From Polynucleobacter sp. AP-Elch-400A-B2 (GTDB lineage: Bacteria > Pseudomonadota > Gammaproteobacteria > Burkholderiales > Burkholderiaceae), in contig NZ_CP061317.1 in the NCBI RefSeq assembly GCF_018688355.1, positions 1,248,091-1,312,090 of the forward strand: DNA of 64,000 bases, given 5' to 3'. The position numbers and the translations under genes were made by a program. The stretch's first letter is position 1, and the number at the start of each line of letters is the position of its first letter. The notes under the pieces are model-generated. The model ran no database searches and was not told the origin of the DNA. It saw only the letters and a program-made list of their open reading frames with translations. Shown here in pieces: positions 15,873 through 25,257 of the stretch.

Positions 15873-16262
15873 ATGAGTGACAGAAAAAACCTATACGAGA
15901 CGATTGGCGGCGCTGCAAAGCTTGAAGAGTTGGTGGATCGTTTCTATGATTTGATGGCCTTAGAAGAGGCCTTTAAAGACTTGAGAGCATTACATTCTGA
16001 AGATCTATCGAACTCGAGAGATAAGCTCAAACTCTTTTTATCAGGCTGGATAGGCGGCCCAGACGTCTACTCTCCAAAGCATGGCCACCCCATGCTACGC
16101 GCACGGCACTTACCATTCAAGATTGGTCTCAAAGAACGTAATCAATGGTTAGCCTGTATGTATCGCGCGATAGAAGACTGCGGAATTGATAGTCAAATTG
16201 GCGCCCAGCTAGAAGAGTCTTTTTTTAATACTGCTGACTGGATGAGAAATCAGCCAAACTAA
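15873..16262 (+). CDS. Group II truncated haemoglobin
   Basis: A 129-residue 2/2 globin. Seen: LYETIGGAAKLEELVDRFYD, the group II stretch LSGWIGGPDVYSPKHGHPML and the proximal region LRARHLPFKIG with the haem-ligating histidine. Trp in AcMyrAIED is replaced by the group II pattern ERNQWLACMYRAIED. Such proteins bind O2 or NO in the cytoplasm. It stands alone, divergent from the phasin-like gene with 117 bp between. Confidence 0.88.
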   Translation: MSDRKNLYETIGGAAKLEELVDRFYDLMALEEAFKDLRALHSEDLSNSRDKLKLFLSGWIGGPDVYSPKHGHPMLRARHLPFKIGLKERNQWLACMYRAIEDCGIDSQIGAQLEESFFNTADWMRNQPN

Positions 16263-16289
16263 ACAACTTATTGAAGTGTTAGGAACTCT

Positions 16290-17507
16290 TTAGATCGATT
16301 GAGCGCAAGCAAAACCGCTAGCCCAGGCCCACTGGAAGTTATGGCCCCCAAGATGCCCCGTGACATCGACACATTCGCCAATGAAATATAAACCTGGATG
16401 ATTTCGGGCCATCATGGTTTGACCGTCAAGCTCTTTGGTGTCTACACCGCCCAACATCACTTCGGCCTTTTTCCAACCCAGCGTTCCAGCTGGCTTTACC
16501 GACCAATTGGTAATGAGCTCTTTAAGTGACTGACGATCCTTTTTAGAAACCTCAGCCCATTTTTTACCTAGAAGGTTTTTCTGCTCAGCAAATGCTTTTG
16601 CTAGGCGCAATGGCATCACTGAAGCTAAGATATTTTCTGTCAGCTTGAGGCGGTTATCTTCATGATTAAATAATTCATCGCAAGTAAATTGGCCATGAGC
16701 CTCTACTGCACCCAACCAATCAACATGAATTTCCTCACCTTCGACCCAGTAACTACTAGCCTGTAAAACTGCGGGTCCGGAGAGGCCCTTATGCGTTAAG
16801 AGTAGATCCTCGTTAAAGCGACACGCGCCATAGCGCTTCCCCTTAGAGCCTGCCGCAATACGCACCGGCAAGCTTAGGCCAGATAATTCAATCAGGTTAT
16901 CAAACTCACCAGATGTAAACGAGAGCGGCACTAGTGCAGGACGCGGATCCACAATCTTCAATCCGAATTGCTTGGCAATATCCAAAGAATATGCCGTTGC
17001 GCCAATCGCTGGGACTGGCAGACCACCTGTTGCCATTACCAATGATTTGGCTCGCTCTTCACCAGCATTGGTTTTAACAATCCATTCTCCAGCTACATTT
17101 GAAATCGACTGCACTGAAACTGGATGACGGATATCGACATGACCTTTAGCGCATTCCGCAAGCAACATCTCGATTATTTGCTTTGCTGAATCATCGCAAA
17201 ATAACTGACCCTGATGTTTCTCGTGATACGCAATGCGATAAGACTGTACTAACTTGATAAATTCCTTTGCGGGATAGCGCGCTAAGGCGCTTTTTGCAAA
17301 ATGGAGATTTTGGGATAGAAAATTAGCTGGACTGCTATGCAAGTTGGTGAAATTACATCTTCCCCCACCACTAATCCGAATTTTCTCGCACAAGACATCA
17401 GCATGGTCGAGTACCAAGACCTTCTTGCCTAACTGACCAGCAATACCAGCGCAAAAGAGTCCAGCAGCTCCACCGCCAATGATGATGGCATCCCATGCCT
17501 TACTCAT
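16290..17507 (-). CDS. HI0933/YhiN-family FAD-dependent oxidoreductase
   Basis: A 405-residue flavoprotein. The FAD-binding Rossmann motif IIIGGGAAGLFCAG is at the N-terminus, followed by the HI0933-family signature RISGGGRCNFTN (about residues 45-56) and the C-terminal GECVDVTGHLGGHNFQWAWA. The physiological substrate of the family is unknown. The pore-loop membrane protein gene ends 14 nt upstream, so the two are likely co-transcribed. Confidence 0.88.
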   Translation of the reverse strand: MSKAWDAIIIGGGAAGLFCAGIAGQLGKKVLVLDHADVLCEKIRISGGGRCNFTNLHSSPANFLSQNLHFAKSALARYPAKEFIKLVQSYRIAYHEKHQGQLFCDDSAKQIIEMLLAECAKGHVDIRHPVSVQSISNVAGEWIVKTNAGEERAKSLVMATGGLPVPAIGATAYSLDIAKQFGLKIVDPRPALVPLSFTSGEFDNLIELSGLSLPVRIAAGSKGKRYGACRFNEDLLLTHKGLSGPAVLQASSYWVEGEEIHVDWLGAVEAHGQFTCDELFNHEDNRLKLTENILASVMPLRLAKAFAEQKNLLGKKWAEVSKKDRQSLKELITNWSVKPAGTLGWKKAEVMLGGVDTKELDGQTMMARNHPGLYFIGECVDVTGHLGGHNFQWAWASGFACAQSI

Positions 17508-17521
17508 ATTTTGCCCATGCC

Positions 17522-18037
17522 TTACTTAAAGCGCTCAATGACTTCAGGCGCCATCTTCAGTTTTTGCATATGCAATCGGGTATAAGCCTGACGAAAATTC
17601 TTGGTCATGGAGATCATGACGGATGCGGTCCAGGCAAAGGCAAACATTCCCGAAAAGGCAATGATGATTGCTAGCATCTTCCAGCCACTCGGCAAGAGAT
17701 CATCCATAAAACCCATTGCTGTATAGGTGCTGCCGCTGAACAAGATGCTCTCACCTAAATTCGGTAAAAGATTAAATACTCGAAGTGAGATACCCCAGAG
17801 AATGATCTCAAAGATGTGAGTCAGGAATAAACACAGCACACTGACATAAAACACGAAAGCTACTGAGGAATACTTGTACTCCGATAAGTATAAAAATGAC
17901 TTCACTTCATAGCGCTTGGCAATTTGGAGCAAAGCAAACCCATGTACCAACATCACAATGAGGAGCATAGCGATGCCAAACAAGTAGGCTGGTAAATCTA
18001 GCTCGGAAGTAAGGGTAACGGTATTAGTAATGGACAT
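17522..18037 (-). CDS. Small pore-loop (ion-channel-like) membrane protein
   Basis: A 171-residue inner-membrane protein with three hydrophobic helices (about 18-40, 57-85, 120-143). Between the last two is ESILFSGSTYTAMGF, which has the shape of a two-helix K+ channel pore (pore helix, then filter), but the filter reads TYTAMGF at about 104-110 instead of TVGYGD. An amphipathic, basic C-terminal tail follows. Relation to the Ion_trans_2 family is inference from this layout; selectivity cannot be told. Confidence 0.6.
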   Translation of the reverse strand: MSITNTVTLTSELDLPAYLFGIAMLLIVMLVHGFALLQIAKRYEVKSFLYLSEYKYSSVAFVFYVSVLCLFLTHIFEIILWGISLRVFNLLPNLGESILFSGSTYTAMGFMDDLLPSGWKMLAIIIAFSGMFAFAWTASVMISMTKNFRQAYTRLHMQKLKMAPEVIERFK

Positions 18038-18076
18038 GATCTTTAGAGGGCTATCTTACAGTTCTTATGGGTCATC

Positions 18077-18934
18077 TTAGGCTAATTGATACCAGTCTCG
18101 AATGACTGCCCAAGCCTCCTCAGCTGTCTCAACAAAATGGAGTAGCTCCATGTCCACCTGATCTATTACACCATGGTTCAACATCTCCTTGAAATTGATC
18201 ACTTCTTGCCAGAATGATTTCCCCACCAGAATGATTGGAAAACGCTCGACCTTTTTTGTTTGCATTAAGGTCAGCACTTCAAAAAGCTCATCAAATGAAC
18301 CAAAGCCGCCTGGGTAGGCCACAATCGCTCTTGCCCTGAGCATGAAATGCATTTTCCGTATAGCGAAGTAATGAAAGCGAAAACTTAAACCCGGAGTCAG
18401 GTAAGGATTGGGGTGCTGCTCTCTTGGCAGGCTGATATTGAAACCAATGGATTTATCGCCTGCTTCAAATGCACCACGATTAACAGCCTCCATAATTCCG
18501 GGGCCTCCACCAGTAGCGATATGTAACTTATTGCGAGCTTCAGATTGGGTGGCGTTATAACCCGCAACGATTGTCCCGAATTCTCTAGCTGAGTCATAGT
18601 ACTTACAGTGTAGTAAAGCCCGTTTTGCCTCTGCTTTGGCATCGGGTGTTTTGGCGCTCTTCTCTAATTCTTGGGCCGTTTGACAGCTTACAAAACGGGT
18701 TGAACCAAACACGGTGATGGTATGCTCAATACCGTGCTCATGTAACAAGATCTCTGGCTTGAGTAACTCCAACTGAAAGCGTAGACCTAGAGTTTCACGG
18801 CGCGCCAAAAAGGCCGGATCATCAAATGCAAATCTATAGGAATCATCAGAATCGCTTTCTGCTAACTGGCTTTTCTGAAGCTTTAAAAAATCAGTAATAG
18901 TTTGGGAGTTGTTCAGAGGGAGTCTTGGGCTCAT
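18077..18934 (-). CDS. LOG-family protein (Rossmann-fold nucleotide-binding)
   Basis: About 285 residues with the TIGR00730/LOG signatures: GGGPGIMEAVNRGAFEAG and PGGFGSFDELFEVLTLMQT. Enzymes of this family hydrolyse nucleoside 5-prime-monophosphates, releasing the base and ribose phosphate; many were once misnamed lysine decarboxylases. The N-terminal 100 residues extend beyond the short plant-type LOG. The frame is open upstream to 19006, but the ATG at 18934 has AAAGG seven nt before it and was chosen. Confidence 0.85.
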   Translation of the reverse strand: MSPRLPLNNSQTITDFLKLQKSQLAESDSDDSYRFAFDDPAFLARRETLGLRFQLELLKPEILLHEHGIEHTITVFGSTRFVSCQTAQELEKSAKTPDAKAEAKRALLHCKYYDSAREFGTIVAGYNATQSEARNKLHIATGGGPGIMEAVNRGAFEAGDKSIGFNISLPREQHPNPYLTPGLSFRFHYFAIRKMHFMLRARAIVAYPGGFGSFDELFEVLTLMQTKKVERFPIILVGKSFWQEVINFKEMLNHGVIDQVDMELLHFVETAEEAWAVIRDWYQLA

Positions 18935-19129
18935 ATAAACCTTTATTTCAACCTTTAAAAAATAGCTCATCTTCAAATCAGCAAACACGCAAGCCCTAGG
19001 ATACAAGCTCAGAATTAGTATTACTACCTAGAATATTGCATTAATTTCACATCTAGGGCTTATTCGGATATACCGCCTGTGCTTCAAGAGTTAATATTGG
19101 AAGACATTAACCAACCCGAAGGAAAAGCA

Positions 19130-19327
19130 ATGAGCAATCGTTCAATTATCATCATGGTACTGGTATTAATTGGTGCCACAGCCTATTTACTCCTCAAAGG
19201 CGACGGCGACATTGATATGGGTGGTGAGAAGCATGGTGCTGAGGCGGTTCATGTAGAGGAAGCAAAGAAGGTTGCTCCTGCTCCTGCCGCACCCGCAGAA
19301 GCTCCTGCAGCTGACGCTAAGAAATAA
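19130..19327 (+). CDS. Small single-pass membrane protein with Ala/Pro-rich tail
   Basis: A 65-residue protein: one transmembrane helix (SIIIMVLVLIGATAYLLL), an acidic stretch, and a low-complexity Ala/Pro/Lys tail. No family recognised. GGAAAAGCA precedes the ATG at 19130. A strong terminator follows, so it is a monocistronic gene. Function unknown. Confidence 0.6.
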   Translation: MSNRSIIIMVLVLIGATAYLLLKGDGDIDMGGEKHGAEAVHVEEAKKVAPAPAAPAEAPAADAKK

Positions 19328-19348
19328 TCTCTCCTTGAGAAGAATAAG

Positions 19349-19371
19349 CCGCGGTTCGCCGCGGTTTTTTT
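19349..19371 (+). terminator. Intrinsic terminator
   Basis: A CCGCGG-TTCG-CCGCGG stem with a UUCG tetraloop is followed by a run of seven T on the plus strand. It ends the small membrane protein gene. Confidence 0.9.
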
Positions 19372-19399
19372 GTACCGATTTATTTGCCCTTACCCTTTT

Positions 19400-20215
19400 A
19401 TGAAAAAAATACTTGGATGCAGTCTGCTGTTCATAAGCCAGTTAGTTTTGGCTGAAACACCGAATACAGTACTGAGTAAATCCATCGATAAGGCCATGCT
19501 CACATCTTTCGCACCGACCGGCACACTTCGTGTTGGTATTAACCTCGGCAATCCAGTTTTAGCAGGCTCAATTGATCAGAGTGCGCCTCAGCCTAAGGGC
19601 GTAACGATAGATATTGCCCATGAAATTGGCAGGCGGTCCGGTCTACCAGTTGAGCTCGTCTCCTTTAAAAGCGCTGGAGCCACAGTGGAAGCCCTGAAAG
19701 CCAATCAGCTTGATCTCATCTTTGTTGCCATCGATCCTGTTCGTGGTGCAGACATTAGTTATACCCCCGCCTATATCCAAATTGAGGGAGCTTATATGGT
19801 CAAAACCTCCTCCCCTATACAGAGCAATGAAGAGGTTGACGCTGCTGGGAATGAGATTGTGGTTGGCAATGCTAGTGCCTATGACCTTTATCTAAAACGT
19901 GAAATTAAAAAAGCTACCCTGCTTCGGTCAATCAACTCTCAATCGGTCGTTGATGACTTTATGAGCGGAAAAGGCAATGTTGCTGCAGGAGTGAAACAAC
20001 AGCTAGAGGCGGATTCAAAGCGATATAGCAATGTACGCATGCTGCCGGGTAGATTTATGGTGATTCATCAGGCAATGGGAGTACCAAAATCACGCGCTGA
20101 GTTCGAAAAAATAACTCTCTATTTAAGCAACCTCGTTGCAGAATTAAAGACTTCGGGTTTTATCGCCAACTCCATGAAAAAACATGGCATCGAAGGCGCT
20201 AAGGTAGCAGAGTAA
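19400..20215 (+). CDS. Extracellular solute-binding protein, family 3
   Basis: A 271-residue periplasmic binding protein of the amino-acid (SBP_bac_3) type with a signal peptide (ILGCSLLFISQLVLA). Seen: GTLRVGINLGNPV, then KGVTIDIAHEIGRRSGLPVE, and DLIFVAIDPVRG. Related proteins bind amino acids or similar small ligands; no permease or ATPase gene is adjacent, so the transporter partner is elsewhere or the protein is a sensor or orphan. The start lies inside or just after the upstream terminator; the ATG at 19400 has no clear Shine-Dalgarno sequence. Confidence 0.8.
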   Translation: MKKILGCSLLFISQLVLAETPNTVLSKSIDKAMLTSFAPTGTLRVGINLGNPVLAGSIDQSAPQPKGVTIDIAHEIGRRSGLPVELVSFKSAGATVEALKANQLDLIFVAIDPVRGADISYTPAYIQIEGAYMVKTSSPIQSNEEVDAAGNEIVVGNASAYDLYLKREIKKATLLRSINSQSVVDDFMSGKGNVAAGVKQQLEADSKRYSNVRMLPGRFMVIHQAMGVPKSRAEFEKITLYLSNLVAELKTSGFIANSMKKHGIEGAKVAE

Positions 20216-20220
20216 AAAAG

Positions 20221-21636
20221 CTAGCAAGAATAGGAGTGAAGACGCTCTGGAATAATGACATTCCTCCACTCCAACTCGTCCCTAATGGATTGAGCTAGAA
20301 CTGCAGAAGCTTCGGGTTCACCATGAACTACGAAGACCGATTGAGGCTCTGATTGAAAGCCTCCTAACCATTCCATTAAGCCAGCTTGATCCGCATGGGC
20401 AGAAAGTCCGCCAATGGTATGAATCGATGCTCGCACCGGAACCTCCTCACCAAAAAGACGTACTTTTGTAGCCCTATCTACCAGACGACGACCTAAGCTG
20501 CCATAGGCCTGAAACCCGGTAATCACGATCGCGTTTTGTGCCCGAGGTAAATTGTTTTGGAGGTGATGAACGATACGACCCGCATCACACATGCCACTCG
20601 CAGAAATAATGATGGCGCCACCTTTAATTTTATTGAGCGCTTTTGATTCTTCAACGTCGGCAATAAATCGCAGATCGACTGCACTCGGATTTTTTTTAAA
20701 CCATTCAAAAGTGGATTGCGACTCTTGATCTAATTGCGCAAAAAAATGCTGAGTGAGATGGGTGGCCGCTGTTGCCATTGGAGAATCGACCCAAATGCTG
20801 AGATGGGGTAATAAATTGCGTTTAACCAAATCAATGAGCAGGAACAGAATTTCTTGGGTACGCCCTACCGCAAAGGCAGGGATCACAATATTTCCATGGC
20901 CATCTAGAGTCTCAGTCACGACTTTAATTAACTCAGCCTCAGTATCCGCTAGTGTTTTATGTAATCGATCGCCATAGGTTGACTCCACCACTACGACATC
21001 TGTTTGAGAAATGATGGTGGGATCCGGCATCAATATCTTGCCTTTCATACCAATATCTCCCGAGAAAACGCAGCGCTTTTTCTTGGCATGATCTTCGCTG
21101 ATATCCATGACCGCAATTGCAGATCCCAAAATATGGCCTGCATTCTGGAACTCAAGCCCAATACCTTTACAGAGCTCCATGGATTTTCCATAGGCAAGTA
21201 CTTCACATTGCCCAAGCGCTAACTCCGCTTCTTCCATCGAATAAAGTGCAACTGGTAAGTCCCCGCGCCACTTGCCTGCTTTTTTTCTGCGCACCGCTCG
21301 CTCAACATCGTAGCGCTGTAAATGCGCGCTATCGGGCAACATAATCTTCAGCAACTCAAATGTGGCATCTGTGCAGTAAATAGGGCCTGTAAAGCCTTGG
21401 GCACAGAGTCTTGGCAAGAGACCGCTATGGTCAATGTGGGCATGCGTCAGTACAACAAAATCAATTTCCTTTGGTGAAAATGGTAGCGGCTCTAGATTCT
21501 TAGTAGTAGCTTCGCGCCCACCCTGGAACATACCGAAGTCGACCATGAATCGCATATCTCGACCACCAACAGTAGCCTCCACGGAATGCCTTGATCCCGT
21601 AACTTCACCTGCCGCACCAAGAAATTGTATTTTCAT
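20221..21636 (-). CDS. Metallo-beta-lactamase / beta-CASP ribonuclease
   Basis: A 471-residue nuclease of the beta-CASP branch (Ysh1/CPSF-like, related to RNase J). Metal-binding motif THAHIDHSG, the later DxH-type segment NAGHILGSAIAVMD and SGDIGM, the beta-CASP insert (about 200-380), and the C-terminal GGLSAHADQAGL and VVHGEPEAS. Likely acts on RNA in the cytoplasm. It converges on the family 3 binding protein and is divergent from nnrD with 62 bp between. Confidence 0.88.
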   Translation of the reverse strand: MKIQFLGAAGEVTGSRHSVEATVGGRDMRFMVDFGMFQGGREATTKNLEPLPFSPKEIDFVVLTHAHIDHSGLLPRLCAQGFTGPIYCTDATFELLKIMLPDSAHLQRYDVERAVRRKKAGKWRGDLPVALYSMEEAELALGQCEVLAYGKSMELCKGIGLEFQNAGHILGSAIAVMDISEDHAKKKRCVFSGDIGMKGKILMPDPTIISQTDVVVVESTYGDRLHKTLADTEAELIKVVTETLDGHGNIVIPAFAVGRTQEILFLLIDLVKRNLLPHLSIWVDSPMATAATHLTQHFFAQLDQESQSTFEWFKKNPSAVDLRFIADVEESKALNKIKGGAIIISASGMCDAGRIVHHLQNNLPRAQNAIVITGFQAYGSLGRRLVDRATKVRLFGEEVPVRASIHTIGGLSAHADQAGLMEWLGGFQSEPQSVFVVHGEPEASAVLAQSIRDELEWRNVIIPERLHSYSC

Positions 21637-21698
21637 GACTTAAGCATACTCCCGATAAAATTCATTGTTAAGCCACATATAAGAGCGATACTAATTAA

Positions 21699-22580
21699 AT
21701 GACTCCTCCTACTGAACTGAGATCACTCGAGCTCATTACCCGCCTCAAGCGAGCACCCTCAGAACATAAGGGGAATGCGGGCAAAGTTTTGCTCATTGGT
21801 GGTGCACCCGGAATGGCTGGCGCACTCATCTTGACAGGTAGTGCCGCACTACACTTGGGAGCAGGCTGGACCATATTAGAAATGCTGGATCCTACAGCTG
21901 CCCATGCAATGCCAGAACAAGCCGAGCTAATGGTTCGCCTAGCCAGCTTTAACGCCCAAGAACAATTAAAAACTACAGCACCGGATGTGATTGCGATCGG
22001 ACCGGGCCTTGGTTTTTCTGCACTGGCCAGAGATTGGTTAACAGCTTCACTATGCTATCCAAAAGTGCCGCTCGTGATTGATGCCGATGCACTCGGCCTG
22101 ATTGCCGATAACCCTGAATTTTTGGATCTTCTCAAACAGCGTAATCAAGTATTCCCCGGCATGACTGTGCTCACGCCACACCCTGGAGAGGCCGCCCATC
22201 TTCTCAATACGATTGCTTCAGTCATTCAGGGGGATCGCCTTACCGCGGTATTGAACTTGGTCAAACTCACCGATTGCATCGTCGCTCTTAAAGGTCAACA
22301 TACGCTCGTTGCCTCCCCTCTTCATCCGGCAGTGCAGTGCGCTCAAGGCAATCCCGGTATGGCTGTTGGCGGAATGGGTGATATCTTAACTGGCACTATC
22401 GCAGCCATCGTAGCCCAAGGCATCCACCACAATCTCAATTTATGGGAGTCTAGTTGTATTGGGGTGCAACTACACGCCTCAGCGGCCGATAGCTTGGTAG
22501 CACAGCAAATTGGTCCCATTGGACTTACTCCAACAGAGGTCATTTTGGAGATGCGGAGTCTACTCAACAAACTGTTATAA
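21699..22580 (+). CDS. nnrD: ADP-dependent NAD(P)H-hydrate dehydratase
   Basis: A 293-residue ribokinase-fold repair enzyme that dehydrates damaged NAD(P)H-hydrate at the expense of ADP. Seen: GNAGKVLLIGGAPGMAGA, the TPHPGEAAHLL motif and GNPGMAVGGMGDILTG (ATP/ADP site). The epimerase (NnrE/YjeF_N) domain usually fused to it is absent, so that activity must be encoded elsewhere. The EamA exporter gene follows after 6 nt. Confidence 0.88.
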   Translation: MTPPTELRSLELITRLKRAPSEHKGNAGKVLLIGGAPGMAGALILTGSAALHLGAGWTILEMLDPTAAHAMPEQAELMVRLASFNAQEQLKTTAPDVIAIGPGLGFSALARDWLTASLCYPKVPLVIDADALGLIADNPEFLDLLKQRNQVFPGMTVLTPHPGEAAHLLNTIASVIQGDRLTAVLNLVKLTDCIVALKGQHTLVASPLHPAVQCAQGNPGMAVGGMGDILTGTIAAIVAQGIHHNLNLWESSCIGVQLHASAADSLVAQQIGPIGLTPTEVILEMRSLLNKLL

Positions 22581-22586
22581 AGCATC

Positions 22587-23567
22587 ATGCAATCAGCCAG
22601 TAGAACTCTTCATCATCGCCGTTATATCTACGGCCTATTAATGGCCGGACTCGGCTCCATATTATTTTCCGGCAAGGCGATTCTAGTCAAACTCGCTTTT
22701 GGCTACGGCGCAAATGCTGAGACGCTGATTGCCTTAAGAATGCTGATGGCGCTTCCCCTCTTCTGGGGAATTTATTGGTGGCAAGCGCATAGGCAAGTCA
22801 TGAGCCCGCTCACATTCAAAGATCAAATTAAGATATTTTCCCTGGGATTTATGGGTTACTTTCTTTCCAGCTATCTTGATTTTTTAGGGCTGCAATATAT
22901 TTCCGTTGGACTGGAACGTATCGTGCTTTACCTGACCCCCACCATCGTATTGTTGATTTCTTACTTTGTATTAAAAAAATCCATTAGTCGCTTGCAGTGG
23001 TATGCACTCGCAGTGGGATATCTTGGCGTGATCGTCGTATTTATCCAAGATGCCAGTTCAACCGGATCAATGGCTCTGCTCGGCATGTTATTGGTCTTTG
23101 CTAGCGCATGCTCGTATGCAATCTATATGATTGGTTCTGGAGAAATGGTGAGGCGCGTCGGTAGCGTGCGCTTAGTAGTCTATGCTAGCTCTGCATCAGC
23201 ATTCATGAGCGTCATTCAAATTCTGATCTACGATCCTACAGCTGTGTTTATACAAGCACCGCAAATCTATTGGCTTAGCCTGCTCAATGCAAGTCTATGC
23301 ACGGTCATTCCAATGTTGTTAATCATGATTGCCATTAATCGTATTGGCTCACCGCTAGTTGCTCAAGCCGGAATACTGGGCCCAGTCTCAACCCTATTGA
23401 TGGGCTGGATCGTACTGTCTGAACCAATTACCTGGATTCAGATGGGTGGAATGAGTTTGGTGATGGGGGCGATGTGGTTACTGGTGCGCAACGATGCGCC
23501 GAACAAACAAGAGGGTCAGAACCCTATAAAGCCCTTAGATCCTGAGGGATCTGATCCTCTCAGTTAG
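22587..23567 (+). CDS. EamA/DMT family transporter
   Basis: A 326-residue inner-membrane permease with ten hydrophobic segments in two EamA repeats (first about 15-150, second about 165-310; GSIMALLGMLLVFAS in the linker region is close to SMALLGMLLVFASACSYAIY). Family members export amino acids or metabolites. It is downstream of nnrD by 6 nt. A cytoplasmic tail of about 20 polar residues ends the protein. The substrate is unknown. Confidence 0.85.
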   Translation: MQSASRTLHHRRYIYGLLMAGLGSILFSGKAILVKLAFGYGANAETLIALRMLMALPLFWGIYWWQAHRQVMSPLTFKDQIKIFSLGFMGYFLSSYLDFLGLQYISVGLERIVLYLTPTIVLLISYFVLKKSISRLQWYALAVGYLGVIVVFIQDASSTGSMALLGMLLVFASACSYAIYMIGSGEMVRRVGSVRLVVYASSASAFMSVIQILIYDPTAVFIQAPQIYWLSLLNASLCTVIPMLLIMIAINRIGSPLVAQAGILGPVSTLLMGWIVLSEPITWIQMGGMSLVMGAMWLLVRNDAPNKQEGQNPIKPLDPEGSDPLS

Positions 23568-23575
23568 TTGCTAAT

Positions 23576-23842
23576 TTATTGCTGAGGAGCTGCAGGCTCT
23601 TGAGTTGCTTTTACTTTCTTCTGAGATTTTTTCTTAGCTTTCTTCTCTGCTTTTTTATCTTTCTTGGATTTCTTCGCGGTCTTCTTGATGCCTTTTTCTG
23701 GCTGTGTATCAGGCGTTGCTACAGGAGCGGCTGCAGGTACTCCTGCTGGAGCTGGATCAGCAGCCATTACCGTAAAAGGAGATACACCAATGGAGGCAGA
23801 AATGAGTGTGGCTAAAGTCAGTTTTATTAAGCGAGTGCTCAT
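23576..23842 (-). CDS. Exported Lys/Ala-rich low-complexity protein
   Basis: An 88-residue protein with a signal peptide (LTLATLISASIGVSPFTVMAA), an Ala/Pro stretch, then a run of lysine-rich residues (KKTAKKSKKDKKAEKKAKKK). The strongly basic tail could bind nucleic acid, anionic polysaccharide or the membrane. No family recognised. The ATG at 23840-23842 has TTGGAGTC upstream. It converges on the EamA gene with 8 nt between stop codons. Confidence 0.6.
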   Translation of the reverse strand: MSTRLIKLTLATLISASIGVSPFTVMAADPAPAGVPAAAPVATPDTQPEKGIKKTAKKSKKDKKAEKKAKKKSQKKVKATQEPAAPQQ

Positions 23843-23950
23843 TTGAGACTCCAAGAGATTGGTAGATGATTTAATCATACCCAATAATTGCTTGTAATAC
23901 TTTATTTGCGCAAAGTGCCCAGATACACTCTGACCCTGCCCATACTCGAG

Positions 23951-23977
23951 AAAATAAAAAAGCCGTCCTAAGACGGC
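23951..23977 (-). terminator. Terminator of the class V aminotransferase gene
   Basis: A 6-bp GC stem (GCCGTC-CTAA-GACGGC at 23962-23977) is followed on the minus strand by TTTTTTATTTT. It lies 27 nt after the stop of the gene at 24005. Confidence 0.85.
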
Positions 23978-24004
23978 CCTTTCAGACTACAGAGTGATCG
24001 CTAT

Positions 24005-25153
24005 TTAGGCTGGCTGAGCTTCAGTCTCTGTAATTTTTGCTAATGCTGTTGCAAGGTGGTCCACTGTACGGTCAACATGGGCCAACTTCTCTAGACCAAA
24101 TAAACCGAGACGGAAAGTACGGAAGTCTGGACGCTCATCACACTGCAAAGGTACACCTGCCGCTGTTTGCAAGCCCATCGCAATAAACTTCTTGCCTGAC
24201 TGAATTTCGGGGTCTCTGGTATAGCTCACAACTACGCCTGGAGACTGAAAGCCTTTTGCTGCGACTGAGTGGTAACCATTGGATACCAATAAGGCACGAA
24301 CCTTATCACCCAACTCTTGTTGCTTTGCTTTGAGTGCAGCAAAACCTAAAGACTGAGTTTCTTTCATCACGTTGCGCAAGATTTTGAGCGCATCGGTTGG
24401 CATGGTGGTGTGATACACGTGACCACCCTTTTCATAGGCTTCCATAATTTGGAGCCACTTCTTCAAATCCATTGAGAAGCTGCTGCTTTGAGTGGATTCA
24501 ATACGCTCGCGGGCTCTTTCACCCATAGCCACCATCGCGCAGCAAGGTGAACTACTCCAGCCTTTTTGAGGCGCAGTAATCAACACATCGACATTGCAAG
24601 CCTTCATATCTACCCAGGTTGCACCTGATGCGATGCAATCGAGAACAAACAAACCATTCACCGAGCGTACCGCTTCACCCACTGCCTTGAGGTAACCATC
24701 CGGCAAGATGATGCCTGCAGAAGTTTCTACGTGAGGAGCGAAGACAACTGCTGGCTTTTCCTTTTTAATAAAAGCTACTACTTCTTCTATCGGAGCAGGG
24801 GCAAATACACCTTGCGTAGCATCTTCCAATTGCTTACCTTTAATAACGGTAATGTCCTTGGTGATATTGGCTAAATCAAAAATCTGCGTCCAGCGATAGC
24901 TAAACCAGCCATTGCGCAAAATAAGACATTTTTCGTTATTGGCAAATTGACGAGCAACAGCTTCCATGCCAAAAGTGCCGCTACCAGGAACGATCACTGC
25001 AGAACTTGCGTTGTAGGCATCTTTCAGGACGCTAGAAATATCGACGATGACTTTCTTGAATTCTTCAGACATATGATTGAGCGAGCGGTCGGTGTAAACA
25101 ACCGAGAACTCTAAAAGACCGTCTGGATCAACATTTGGGAGCAAGCCTGGCAT
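24005..25153 (-). CDS. Class V aminotransferase (alanine-glyoxylate / serine-pyruvate type)
   Basis: A 382-residue PLP enzyme of fold type I. The PLP lysine is K197 in TAPQKGW, the cofactor aspartate is in LDCIASG, and the glycine loop is PGSGTFGMEAVARQ. The closest relatives by pattern are alanine-glyoxylate or serine-glyoxylate aminotransferases, but the family also includes 2-aminoethylphosphonate transaminases. No phosphonate gene is near. It stands alone with its own terminator. Confidence 0.8.
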   Translation of the reverse strand: MPGLLPNVDPDGLLEFSVVYTDRSLNHMSEEFKKVIVDISSVLKDAYNASSAVIVPGSGTFGMEAVARQFANNEKCLILRNGWFSYRWTQIFDLANITKDITVIKGKQLEDATQGVFAPAPIEEVVAFIKKEKPAVVFAPHVETSAGIILPDGYLKAVGEAVRSVNGLFVLDCIASGATWVDMKACNVDVLITAPQKGWSSSPCCAMVAMGERARERIESTQSSSFSMDLKKWLQIMEAYEKGGHVYHTTMPTDALKILRNVMKETQSLGFAALKAKQQELGDKVRALLVSNGYHSVAAKGFQSPGVVVSYTRDPEIQSGKKFIAMGLQTAAGVPLQCDERPDFRTFRLGLFGLEKLAHVDRTVDHLATALAKITETEAQPA

Positions 25154-25257
25154 AGTAATTTCCTAATAAATCGTGTGATTAGCCCTAAATGATACTGATT
25201 TAGCGCTGTTTTGGTACTTAGCCTTTAAAAACAGGCTTTTTGAGCAAATAAAGGGGC

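Noticed and set aside
18077..18934. Lysine decarboxylase annotation for the LOG-family gene
   Set aside because: PGGFGSFDE and GGGPGIMEA are LOG phosphoribohydrolase motifs; the old name is a known misannotation.
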